This document shows, piece after piece, positions 8,764-17,370 of a stretch of 64,000 nt of DNA. The DNA lies in the NCBI GenBank assembly GCA_035567895.1, contig DATMPC010000058.1, positions 372,001-436,000 on the forward strand, given 5' to 3'. The DNA comes from Terriglobales bacterium (lineage in GTDB: Bacteria; Acidobacteriota; Terriglobia; Terriglobales; Acidobacteriaceae). Both the position numbers and the translations under genes were made by a program. A model generated the notes under the pieces. The model had not been told where the DNA came from and ran no database searches. It was given only the letters and a program-made list of their open reading frames with translations. How positions within the stretch are numbered: the stretch's first letter is position 1; each line of letters starts with the position of its first letter.

Positions 8764-10074
8764 ATGCCCCTTGAACGCCTCCAAAAGATCATTGCTGCGG
8801 CTGGGATTGCCTCTCGCCGGAAAGCCGAGGAGCTCATTCAGTCAGGATTGGTGAGCGTTAACGGTACTACGATCACGGAGCTCGGCAGCAAGGCCGATCC
8901 CAATGTTGATTCGATTCGCGTCAACAACCAGCTTCTCAAGGGCGCCGAGCGCCACGAATACGTAGTTCTCAACAAGCGCAGAGGATACGTAACCACGGTA
9001 TCCGATCCTGAGGGCCGCCCTACGGTGATGGAGCTTGTTCGTAGCAAAGCGCGCCTTTATCCAATCGGACGGCTCGATTTCAACAGCGAAGGCCTGTTGC
9101 TGCTCACGAATGACGGCGACCTTGCCCACAAGCTGATGAAGGCCGCCTCACACATTCCTAAGACGTATCTGGTCAAAGTCGCTGGACAACCGGCAGAAGA
9201 CCAGCTCCGGCGATTGCGTGGCGGAGTTACGATCGCGGAAGAGCGCGACCCAAAAAGGAGAGTGCGCACCGCTCCGGCGCAGATTCGCGTGATCAAAGAA
9301 GCGGACAATCCCTGGCTCGAGGTCACTCTGCACGAAGGACGCAACCGGCAAATTCGGAAGATGTTCGAGGAAGTCGGACACCACGTAGAAAAGATTCGCC
9401 GCGTTCGCTATGGGCCGCTCGAGCTCGATTTGCCACCCGGCGAGTCACGAGTTCTGACACCCAGAGAAGTATCGCAGTTACAGCACGCGACGGAACCGCG
9501 CGAGATCCCTCGATTCGAGCGCGCCGACAAGCGTCCCAGGCGCGAAGCCAATGGAGCGCCTCGCCGCCCCTTCAAGGAGCGGACTGAGCGGCCAGCGCGT
9601 GCGGACCGAAATGAAAGTGCACCGCGATTCGCCGAACGAGACAGCGGCAGTGATCGCGAACAGCGGGGGCGAGAATTCAGAAAGCCTCGACCGAACTACG
9701 ATCCTGCGCGGCGCGCTGCCGGGCGCAGGGATCGGCCCGCGAGCTTCACATCGCAGCCGGATGATCGTCGCCGTGAACGGCCGAAGCAATTCTCCGATCG
9801 ACCTCGCCCAGACAAACGTACCGGAGAATTCTCCGACCGACCGCGGAGAAGTAGAGGCACATTCGGTGATCGACCAGCATTCGAGAATCGCCGTGGGGAT
9901 CGTCAAAATTTCAAACGTCCAGAGCGCGCTGGAAACGCACGTGAAGGCTTTGGTCAACGATCGAAGTCCCCGCGTTCTGGACCAAGCGCCGGTGGCAAGC
10001 GCTGGTCTAAATCGCCTGGTCGTGCAGGTAACCCGAGGCGGTCGGGCAACGGGCCACGCCGCGGACGTTCCTGA
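8764..10074 (+). CDS. RsuA/RluB-family rRNA pseudouridine synthase with long Arg-rich tail
   Basis: Residues 1-60 are an S4 RNA-binding domain (LERLQKIIAAAGIASRRKAEELI) and residues about 62-230 the catalytic domain, with the catalytic Asp near 105 in GRLDFNSEGLLLLTNDGDL and the closing EGRNRQIRKMFEEVGH. The enzyme isomerises a uridine of 16S or 23S rRNA; which one cannot be settled from sequence, though the scpAB linkage is typical of rluB. From about residue 235 to 436 there is an Arg/Pro/Gly/Asp-rich, low-complexity tail with repeated FSDRPR- and FxDRP-like units, much longer than in E. coli RluB. The tail is strongly basic and probably binds RNA non-specifically. Confidence 0.92.
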   Translation: MPLERLQKIIAAAGIASRRKAEELIQSGLVSVNGTTITELGSKADPNVDSIRVNNQLLKGAERHEYVVLNKRRGYVTTVSDPEGRPTVMELVRSKARLYPIGRLDFNSEGLLLLTNDGDLAHKLMKAASHIPKTYLVKVAGQPAEDQLRRLRGGVTIAEERDPKRRVRTAPAQIRVIKEADNPWLEVTLHEGRNRQIRKMFEEVGHHVEKIRRVRYGPLELDLPPGESRVLTPREVSQLQHATEPREIPRFERADKRPRREANGAPRRPFKERTERPARADRNESAPRFAERDSGSDREQRGREFRKPRPNYDPARRAAGRRDRPASFTSQPDDRRRERPKQFSDRPRPDKRTGEFSDRPRRSRGTFGDRPAFENRRGDRQNFKRPERAGNAREGFGQRSKSPRSGPSAGGKRWSKSPGRAGNPRRSGNGPRRGRS

Positions 10075-10114
10075 TACACTCTCAAGTTCTTTGACCCTCT
10101 CCTGAAGCGAATTG

Positions 10115-11245
10115 ATGAAAAAGATTGAAGATTTTGTACCGGCTCACATACGAGCGCTGTCGAAGTATGTGCCGGGCAAACCGGTGCGCCAGGCCGAACG
10201 CGAGAGCGGTATCCGCTGCATAAAAATGGCGTCGAACGAGAACCCATTCGGGCCGTCGCCGCTGGCAATCGCAGCCATCAGACAGGCAGCAACGGCAATC
10301 AATTTTTATCCTGACAACGACGCCAACCACTTGCGTCTCGTCCTGGCTGAGCACCACGGCGTCGAGCCGGAGCAGATTCTCGTCACCGATGGTTCAACCG
10401 CCCTGATCGATATTCTTGCCCGGACTCTGCTTGCTCCAGGACTGAATGCCGTCACCAGTAAGTGCTCCTTCATCATTTATTCAATCGTCACGTGTGCAGC
10501 GGGCGGGGGGCTGATCGAAGTTCCAACCCGGAACGACGGATTTGACCTTGATGCCATCGCTGCAGCGGTCACTCCAGATACGCGTGTCGTGTACATTGCC
10601 AACCCAAACAATCCGACTGGGACGATGTTCTTTGCGGACGAGCTTGATCGATTCATTGAGCGCGTGCCAGCTCACGTGATGATCGCTCTCGACGAAGCCT
10701 ACTCCGACTACGGAGAGTTCCATTCGCGCAGGAAAAATCAAACCTATTCGCGCTCGATCGATTGGGTGAGGAAAGGCCGCCAAAATGTAATCGTGTTGCG
10801 GACCTTCTCTAAAGCGCACGGATTGGCAGGACTGCGAGTTGGTTACGGCGTCGGCGATCCGCAGATGCTGCGCTATCTCGCCCAGATGCGAACTGCGTTT
10901 TCGGTTTCCACCGTAGGTGAAGCCGGCGCTATTGCTGCCCTCAAGGACGAAGCCCACATTCGTCTTTCAGTGGAGCGCAATAGTGAAGGCGTGGAGTACT
11001 TAACTCCGCGTTTACAGGATCTCGGCTTTCGCGTTGTGCCCACGACCGCCAATTTCATATACCTTGAGACGTCCGAAGATCCAACTCAACTTGGACGACG
11101 CATTCAAAACGAAGGATGCATCGTCCGCAGCCTCGCGCCTTGGGGTATCCCTAACGCATTACGTATAACCGTTGGCACGCCCGACCAGAACCGCACGTTG
11201 ATCGACGCGGTCGCGCGCGCCCTGCGACCGGTAAATGCCCACTAG
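10115..11245 (+). CDS. hisC: histidinol-phosphate aminotransferase
   Basis: PLP-dependent class I/II aminotransferase acting on imidazole-acetol phosphate in histidine synthesis. Signatures: ASNENPFGPSP near the N-terminus, ITVTDGSTALIDIL-type cofactor segment, NPNNPTGT, and the PLP lysine near residue 233 in RTFSKAHGLAGLRVGYG. The ATG at 10115 is preferred over a TTG one codon earlier. No other his gene is near. Related aminotransferases acting on aromatic amino acids share this architecture, so substrate specificity is the main uncertainty. Confidence 0.92.
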   Translation: MKKIEDFVPAHIRALSKYVPGKPVRQAERESGIRCIKMASNENPFGPSPLAIAAIRQAATAINFYPDNDANHLRLVLAEHHGVEPEQILVTDGSTALIDILARTLLAPGLNAVTSKCSFIIYSIVTCAAGGGLIEVPTRNDGFDLDAIAAAVTPDTRVVYIANPNNPTGTMFFADELDRFIERVPAHVMIALDEAYSDYGEFHSRRKNQTYSRSIDWVRKGRQNVIVLRTFSKAHGLAGLRVGYGVGDPQMLRYLAQMRTAFSVSTVGEAGAIAALKDEAHIRLSVERNSEGVEYLTPRLQDLGFRVVPTTANFIYLETSEDPTQLGRRIQNEGCIVRSLAPWGIPNALRITVGTPDQNRTLIDAVARALRPVNAH

Positions 11246-11284
11246 ACCATCCGCCATCGCAAGCCGAATTACAGAAGCGCAGAC

Positions 11285-11911
11285 TCACTGAGCGACGCGG
11301 ACGCGATGCTGCCAACGTGTCCAGACGAACCAGATAATTCCAATCAGAATGATCGCCCCAATTACCTTGTCGAACTGGTGGAAGTATTTTCCAAGATAGT
11401 TCCAGTGCTCGCCGGCTTTCATTCCCAAGTACGCTAACCCCAAACACCACGGGAACGAGCCAACGAAGGTGTACATGTGAAATCGGAAGCGAGGCATGCG
11501 AGCGATGCCCGCCGGAAGGGCTATGAACGTGCGAATCACTGGGAGCATGCGGCTGATGAGCACAGTCCAATCGCCGAACTTCGCGAAGAAACGATCAGCC
11601 CAATTAAGTTCGGCCTCAGAGAGCCAAATGTAAGAGCCATAGCGTTCGACGAGCGGACGTCCACCGTAGTACCCAATCTCATACGCAACAGCAGAGCCGA
11701 CATTGCAGCCAAGGGCGCCCATAAATGCGACTATCCACAAATTGAATTGGCCGGTGTAAACGAGGTAGCCGGAAAACGGCATGATTACTTCTGACGGCAA
11801 TGGAATGCATGCGGACTCAATTGCCATCAGCAACACGATGCCGAGATATCCCATCGAGGAGATCACGGAGATGACGAATAGCCCTAATTTTGCGATTAGA
11901 TTTTCGACCAA
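11285..11911 (-). CDS. DedA family membrane protein
   Basis: A 208-residue polytopic inner-membrane protein of the DedA/SNARE-associated family, which includes undecaprenyl-phosphate and phospholipid flippases. The family motif ESACIPLPSEVIMPFSGYL (about residues 31-49) and the later GARMLPVIRTFIALPAGIARM-like segment (here SRMLPVIRTFIALPAG) are clear. The start is a TTG at 11911, immediately after the stop of the upstream small gene (TGA then TTG); alignment to the family N-terminus supports it. Substrate cannot be assigned. Confidence 0.92.
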   Translation of the reverse strand: MVENLIAKLGLFVISVISSMGYLGIVLLMAIESACIPLPSEVIMPFSGYLVYTGQFNLWIVAFMGALGCNVGSAVAYEIGYYGGRPLVERYGSYIWLSEAELNWADRFFAKFGDWTVLISRMLPVIRTFIALPAGIARMPRFRFHMYTFVGSFPWCLGLAYLGMKAGEHWNYLGKYFHQFDKVIGAIILIGIIWFVWTRWQHRVRVAQ

Positions 11912-12139
11912 TCAGAAGTCCTGCGCGTCCTGAGTGTAGGTGTAGCCGGGTAGGGTTGCGCCGTCGGAACCCTTTTGAACCTTCACTCGGATGGTATCGG
12001 AGTTCGCGGCGTTGGCATCCGCCTGGCGCAGGATCGCGAATTGCGTGAAGACTTCGTTATAGAGCTTGGTCACCAGGTAGTTGGATCCGTTCTCGTCGTT
12101 GCGCCACACTTGGCCAAGCTGAATCGCTTTCACGGGCAT
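11912..12139 (-). CDS. small conserved-looking hypothetical protein
   Basis: A 75-residue protein with no signal peptide or membrane segment. It begins PVKAIQLGQVWRNDENGSNYLVTKLYNE, which suggests a small beta-rich fold; I do not recognise the family. It directly abuts dedA on the same strand, which argues that it is expressed and that the pair is co-transcribed. No catalytic motif can be seen. Confidence 0.65.
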   Translation of the reverse strand: MPVKAIQLGQVWRNDENGSNYLVTKLYNEVFTQFAILRQADANAANSDTIRVKVQKGSDGATLPGYTYTQDAQDF

Positions 12140-12300
12140 AAATTCAAGATATCAGAACAACCGCGCTCTTCTCGTTCCCCCACCGAACTCACGTAACGGC
12201 AACCTTCGGAATTGCCTAAGTATCTGAACATTGCAAGAATTCTCAGATTAAGTGGCAAGAGAAATCTGTTACACGGTGTGGACTTTTTGGGGAGGTACCG

Positions 12301-13164
12301 ATGAGACGAACGAAAAAAATCGTCGGAATGTGTGTTTTGTTTATGGCGGTGGCGTGGGGTCAGGGGTCAACGAAATTTAAACCCGGCTTCAATTTGTTTT
12401 CGAAAGAGCAGGATGTCCAGGTTGGACAGGAGTCCGCCGCGCAGGTGCGCAAACAGATGACGATGGTTAAGGATCCCTTTCTCAACCAATACGTCAATAG
12501 CATTGGCAAGCGACTAGCGAATGCGCAGGAAGCAAGAGACAGCGGCTTCCCTTTCACATTCGAAGTCGTCGCGGATCCATCGATTAACGCCTTCGCCCTG
12601 CCCGGTGGACCGATGTTTATAAACAGCGGCTTGCTCAAAGCTGTCGACAACGAGGCGCAACTGGCCGGAGTCATGGGACACGAGATGTCGCACGTTATTC
12701 TGCGTCACGGGACAAATCAAGCGACGAAATCGCAGATGATACAGCTACCTGCTGTTCTCGGCTCCCAGATGGCCGGAGGATCCATGATGGGCCAGCTCGC
12801 GCAATTAGGAATTGGACTAGGAGCAAACAGTGTCCTGCTCAAATTCTCACGTGGAGCTGAGAGTCAGGCAGACCTGCTTGGCTCGCACCTGATGGCCGAA
12901 TCGGGCTACGACCCAGTCCAAATGGCGAAGTTCTTTCAGAAGCTGGAAGCGGATGGCGGCGCGCGCGGTCCGCAATTCTTCTCCGATCATCCGAACCCCG
13001 GCAATCGGCAGGCGGCCATTCAGAAGGAAGTCGCCAAAATGCCTCGCCAGAGCTACACCTATCAGACCGGGCAATTCCAGCGCATGAAGCAGGTTGCGGG
13101 CGCAATCAAGGAACCGCCTCCGAAGCAGCCGGCAGAGCAGCAGCAACAGCCGCAAAAACAGTAG
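12301..13164 (+). CDS. M48 family metalloprotease, exported
   Basis: Zinc protease of the periplasmic BepA/LoiP type (287 residues). A basic N-terminus and hydrophobic stretch ending in VAWGQ form the signal peptide. The zinc motif HEMSH begins at residue 127, and the third ligand lies in the downstream ESQADLLGSHLMAESGYDP segment. The C-terminus is Gln/Pro-rich (EPPPKQPAEQQQQPQKQ), and there are no TPR repeats as in BepA. The start is fixed by GGGGAGG seven bases upstream. Probable role: quality control of envelope proteins, by family inference. Confidence 0.92.
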   Translation: MRRTKKIVGMCVLFMAVAWGQGSTKFKPGFNLFSKEQDVQVGQESAAQVRKQMTMVKDPFLNQYVNSIGKRLANAQEARDSGFPFTFEVVADPSINAFALPGGPMFINSGLLKAVDNEAQLAGVMGHEMSHVILRHGTNQATKSQMIQLPAVLGSQMAGGSMMGQLAQLGIGLGANSVLLKFSRGAESQADLLGSHLMAESGYDPVQMAKFFQKLEADGGARGPQFFSDHPNPGNRQAAIQKEVAKMPRQSYTYQTGQFQRMKQVAGAIKEPPPKQPAEQQQQPQKQ

Positions 13165-13251
13165 CGCTGAGGCCTTTGGGGCAGCGGAGCATCTATATAA
13201 TTGAATTTGCCTGATCGGCAGAGATGCTGGTTGGGCCAGCTTCAGCAATCC

Positions 13252-13621
13252 GGGGGCGTCACGGCTTCGACGGAAGTGCTTGCGGCTGAGAGGCATGCCG
13301 GGGTGCACACACCCGTAATCGCGTGCAAAACAACAATTGCCAATCAACAGATGGCATACGCTGCTTAATTTAGTTAAGTAGCCGTCCTAGGTGGCTGCGC
13401 CCGCGGGCCTCCCAAGGACGTCATTTAGCGGGCTGGTCTCCGGCGCGCGGTCCGAGTGCCGGAGGCGAGATCATCGGACTAGCGATTTGCGTTTCTTGTC
13501 CGCTCTGAGCGCCGATCGCGAACGTTCCCGTAGAAGTACGGGAGCATGAACGCGACTAAGCATGTAGTCTCTTCGCCAGTAACATTTTCGGACGCGGGTT
13601 CAACTCCCGCCGCCTCCACCA
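13252..13621 (+). ncRNA. ssrA: transfer-messenger RNA (tmRNA)
   Basis: One-piece tmRNA. The 5' end GGGGGCGTCACGGCTTCGAC is nearly universal, and the 3' end carries a T-arm GCGGGTTCAACTCCCGC followed by CGCCTCC and an encoded ACCA; 5' GGGGGCG pairs with CGCCTCC with one G-U. The tag frame reads from GCC at 13339 to TAA at 13366-13368 and gives ANQQMAYAA, close in form to tags ending in YAA or LAA. With SmpB it rescues stalled ribosomes and marks their products for proteolysis. A hairpin-rich pseudoknot region follows the tag. Confidence 0.97.
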
Positions 13622-13741
13622 TTCCCTTCCCAAATTTGGTCGTCGACTTGTAGAACACCAAGCCAAGTCAGCTAATTCGCTGATTATGGATAACAGTGAA
13701 AATATCAGCGAATCTAACAGTGAATTTCTGAAGAGCGATCT

Positions 13742-13866
13742 GCGAGCAACGGATAATTTCCCGCAACTCTCTTCCGGGCAATCAATTATAAGAATCGCCG
13801 GACTTCGTATCTCTGACGGAACAGTGAATAAGCAGTGAAGTTGTGAACTTGTTATCCGTTGCTCGC
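13742..13866. repeat. 15-bp perfect inverted repeat bounding a 125-bp AT-rich segment
   Basis: GCGAGCAACGGATAA at 13742-13756 is repeated in inverse orientation at 13852-13866, with 95 bp between. This occupies the 359-bp gap between tmRNA and glnD (13622-13980), in which I see no gene. The boundaries resemble those of a small non-autonomous element; no target duplication was identified with confidence. Confidence 0.6.
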
Positions 13867-13980
13867 CTAACCTGAATGTTCCCAGAATGGGCCGACATCA
13901 GAGTCGCGAAGTAACAAAGCCATTGACTCGTGTTCCCGAATTGGGTATCATAACGAGGTTAACCTTACGGGCTACCCCTC

Positions 13981-16608
13981 TTATACCTGTCCGTGGTGCT
14001 GGAGCTTTTCCTGTAGAGCTTTGCGCACTGAATCCTGCAGCGACTGCGGCAGCTTGCCCCCACTTGACGTTAAGTAGAAGACGTCGAGCGCCATCTCGCC
14101 TTCCGTGTCGATGAGAGCGATTTCAATGTTGCACTTCAGCTCCGCGAGCACCTCGGCCATGCGATACAGCAGTCCGGGACGATCTTGCGCCACCACCTCG
14201 AGCAACGTGCTATGAGCCGACGACTCATCGTCGATTGTGACTCTGGTTTCTACCTTCACTCGTACGCGATTTGTGCCTTTGAAGCCCGATCTCGCGCGGA
14301 TCAGGTGCTCCAGCGAACGGCCGCCGCTCACTACTTCCGAAATGTCTTTCTTTAGCCTCTCATGTTCCGAAGGGTTCAAGTCGAGAGTGCGAAAGCGATC
14401 CTTAAAGTAAAAGCAGTCGATGACCGTGCCTTTACTGTTGGAGAAGGCATTGGCCTTGACGATCTCCATGCCCCAGGCTGAAAGCGCTCCAGCGAGCGTG
14501 GCGAACAGAAAAGGCTTGTCCTTGGTCACGACCGTGAGCTCATAGAGATTGCGATGAGGAGCCAGGACGAGCTGAACGGGTTGCTGCCAGAGTCTCGATG
14601 CAAGTTCAAGATGCTTTAGGACCTGTTCGCTTCCGTAGGTCCTCAAGTAGCGTTGAGGTAATCCATCAAGAAATGACTCTAAGTCTTTGATTAGGAGCGC
14701 TGGGAGAGTCTTAAACTTGGCTGCCGACTCCTGATCCAGACGGCCGTGAACTCGCTCTTCATCCGCGTGGCGATTGAGGAAGTTCGACGTTGCAACGTAG
14801 ACGTGCCAAAGGTTTTCGGCCTTCCATTCGGTCATCGCCTCTGGATTCACCGACGAGATGTCGCCAAACGTGAGAAGCGTGAGCATTTTTAGCATCTCGG
14901 GCGTGCCGACTCTTTCAGCGAACGCACCCACCACTTTTGCTTCGAACACATCTCTACGCATCGCCGCCGACATTTCCAGATGGTTCTGAATCAGGAATTC
15001 GACGGCTTCTCGTTCTTCGGGCAGTAATCCAAGACGAACGAGCACCTCGCGCGCAGATGTGAGGCTCGCAGCCACATGGTTGTCGCCCTCGATTCCCTTC
15101 CCAATGTCGTGCAGGAGCAACGACAAGAACAGCAGCTCGGGCTTTTCAATTTCATTGAGAATCTCCGCAAATCGCCGCTTCCATTCCGAGGTGACATCAC
15201 GCAGGCCATGGATGGTTTCGATGGTGAGAAACGAATGTTCGTCGACCGTGTAACGATGAAAAAAGTCGCGGATTACCAGAGCATCGATCAGCTTGAACTC
15301 TGGTATTAAAGCGTCGAGCAGCGCACAATCTCGCATCGCGCGTAACGCGGCCGCCGCATGCCTTGAGGTAAGAATGCGGCGAAGATACGGCCAAAGCGAT
15401 TGCCTGGCTTCAGTGGCATTAAGGATCGGAAGCGCCTGACTGATGGCGCGTTGGGCATCAATGCCGAGTCGCACATCCTCTCTGGCCATGCGATCGAAGA
15501 CGTTCAGCAGGGCCGGATATTCGGTCGTCGCATATCCCTTCGGCAGCACGATCGCGCCGGCCACAACCGACAGCTCGCCATTCGACCTACGCGAGCGCCA
15601 TCCACTCAGACTCGCTGTTAATGATGCTTTCTTCGCAGGCAGCTCTTCCAGTAGTTGAATGGAAGCTCCCGCCACCAGCCGCGCATTGCGAAAATACGCG
15701 CGCATCCACTGCGCCGTCTGCATCGCGTGCCGACCAATGCCAACTCCGTTCGCCCCTGCGGCATCCTGCGCTTCCCAGGACAAGAGATTGTCATCGCGTC
15801 CGTTGCGGTAATGGAGGAAGGCACGAAGAGAAAACAAGAACTCTACCGCCGAATGTAGCTCTGACTGCAAGCGCGGCTCGAACAAGGATCCCTCGTCCGG
15901 CCAAGTGTTTGTTTGAAGAAATTGACTCACCAAAGCGAGCCAGCAAGCCAGGTTATAGTCGCGAAGCCCACCGGGCCCTTCCTTAACATTGGGCTCAAGG
16001 TGGTAGATGGTGTTGGCAAACTTGTGATGACGCGAGCGCGCCGATTCCGCCACTCGGGCCAGCAGCGTGCGGCCAGACTTGCGCAGAAGGCTGGGCAAAG
16101 TCTTGGCGCGAACCCGCTCAAACAATTCTTGATCTCCCAACAGAAAGCGCGAATCGAGCATGGAAACCGTAAATTCCATGTTCTCGGGATCAAATCGTCC
16201 ACATTCCGTGACAGTGCGCGCGGTGGCGCTCGCTCGAATTTTGAGGTCCCACAGATCGAGATAGACACGACTGAGCGCGTCCTTGTAGCTGGCTTCCTCC
16301 TTTGCGTCCTTGAAAAGGAAGAGCAGGTCAACATCGGAGTGAGGAAAGAGTGTGCTTCGGCCGTAGCCTCCAAGTGCAACGATGGCCACACAATTTGAAG
16401 GAACAGAGCCTTGCTCGACAAGACGTTGGTAGCAGCGGCCGATTACTTCATCTACAAGCTGCGAACGCCCGTGGACAACGGCGCTTCCATTCCCGGAGGT
16501 CTCGAAATCTTTCCGCAGCGCGGCCAGTCCGTCTTCATACGTTTCACGCACCTCGCTGGTGGACAAAAGGACTGACATGGCTACGCCGTGTGTCACAAGA
16601 TCTGTCAT
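13981..16608 (-). CDS. glnD: [protein-PII] uridylyltransferase / uridylyl-removing enzyme
   Basis: GlnD adds and removes UMP on PII according to glutamine level, controlling ammonium uptake and glutamine synthetase. The 875-residue protein has the family domain order: nucleotidyltransferase with GGYGRSTLFPHSDVDLLFLF (about residues 82-101), HD hydrolase with LLLHDIGKGIEGDNHV (about 495-510), and two ACT domains (near 680-760 and 800-870). Its target glnB lies immediately upstream on the same strand. The first ATG (16608) sits inside the terminal arm of the dispersed repeat at 16603-16780; the next in-frame ATG (16578) is outside the repeat and may be the original start. Neither has a strong ribosome-binding site. 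Confidence 0.95.
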   Translation of the reverse strand: MTDLVTHGVAMSVLLSTSEVRETYEDGLAALRKDFETSGNGSAVVHGRSQLVDEVIGRCYQRLVEQGSVPSNCVAIVALGGYGRSTLFPHSDVDLLFLFKDAKEEASYKDALSRVYLDLWDLKIRASATARTVTECGRFDPENMEFTVSMLDSRFLLGDQELFERVRAKTLPSLLRKSGRTLLARVAESARSRHHKFANTIYHLEPNVKEGPGGLRDYNLACWLALVSQFLQTNTWPDEGSLFEPRLQSELHSAVEFLFSLRAFLHYRNGRDDNLLSWEAQDAAGANGVGIGRHAMQTAQWMRAYFRNARLVAGASIQLLEELPAKKASLTASLSGWRSRRSNGELSVVAGAIVLPKGYATTEYPALLNVFDRMAREDVRLGIDAQRAISQALPILNATEARQSLWPYLRRILTSRHAAAALRAMRDCALLDALIPEFKLIDALVIRDFFHRYTVDEHSFLTIETIHGLRDVTSEWKRRFAEILNEIEKPELLFLSLLLHDIGKGIEGDNHVAASLTSAREVLVRLGLLPEEREAVEFLIQNHLEMSAAMRRDVFEAKVVGAFAERVGTPEMLKMLTLLTFGDISSVNPEAMTEWKAENLWHVYVATSNFLNRHADEERVHGRLDQESAAKFKTLPALLIKDLESFLDGLPQRYLRTYGSEQVLKHLELASRLWQQPVQLVLAPHRNLYELTVVTKDKPFLFATLAGALSAWGMEIVKANAFSNSKGTVIDCFYFKDRFRTLDLNPSEHERLKKDISEVVSGGRSLEHLIRARSGFKGTNRVRVKVETRVTIDDESSAHSTLLEVVAQDRPGLLYRMAEVLAELKCNIEIALIDTEGEMALDVFYLTSSGGKLPQSLQDSVRKALQEKLQHHGQV

Positions 16609-16780
16609 CGTGAGCCCCTATTTTGGGCGAAGGATCTCCCGGAATGTGTCGGACTTACTTGCCGTTTCGTGGCATTTTCACCGTGCACTCAAGGTTCCTT
16701 TGCCTAAGAGCCAGGAGAGTGCATTCGAGGCCGATACATCGCGGGAGATCCTTCGCCCAAAATAGGGGCTCAGGATGACA
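16603..16780. repeat. dispersed nested inverted repeat, copy 2
   Basis: Outer ends TGTCATCGTGAG and CTCAGGATGACA; the copy-specific arm segment is CCCCTATTTTGGGC paired with GCCCAAAATAGGGG, followed by GAAGGATCTCCCGG paired with GGGAGATCCTTC. The arm sequence differs completely from copy 1 yet pairs perfectly with its partner. It lies between glnB and glnD, and its left end supplies the first glnD start codon. Confidence 0.85.
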
Positions 16781-16848
16781 GCTCCTAATTCACGCATCGG
16801 CACGGATCGAATCCGTGCCCTTCCCTAAAACAAATGCGACTGGATCCT

Positions 16849-17311
<463 letters not shown>

Positions 17312-17370
17312 TGGGGTTAGTGCTGGGTTCAAGCCACGATAGACTCCGGACATTGGGTGCCGAAACTCGC

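Noticed and set aside
9551-10105. 184-residue plus-strand frame inside the pseudouridine synthase tail
   Set aside because: Out-of-frame reading of GC-rich codons of the Arg-rich tail; no start signal.
13479-13661. 60-residue minus-strand frame containing AGVEPASENVTGEE
   Set aside because: It is the antisense of the tmRNA 3' end; such peptides are well-known false predictions from tRNA-like sequences.
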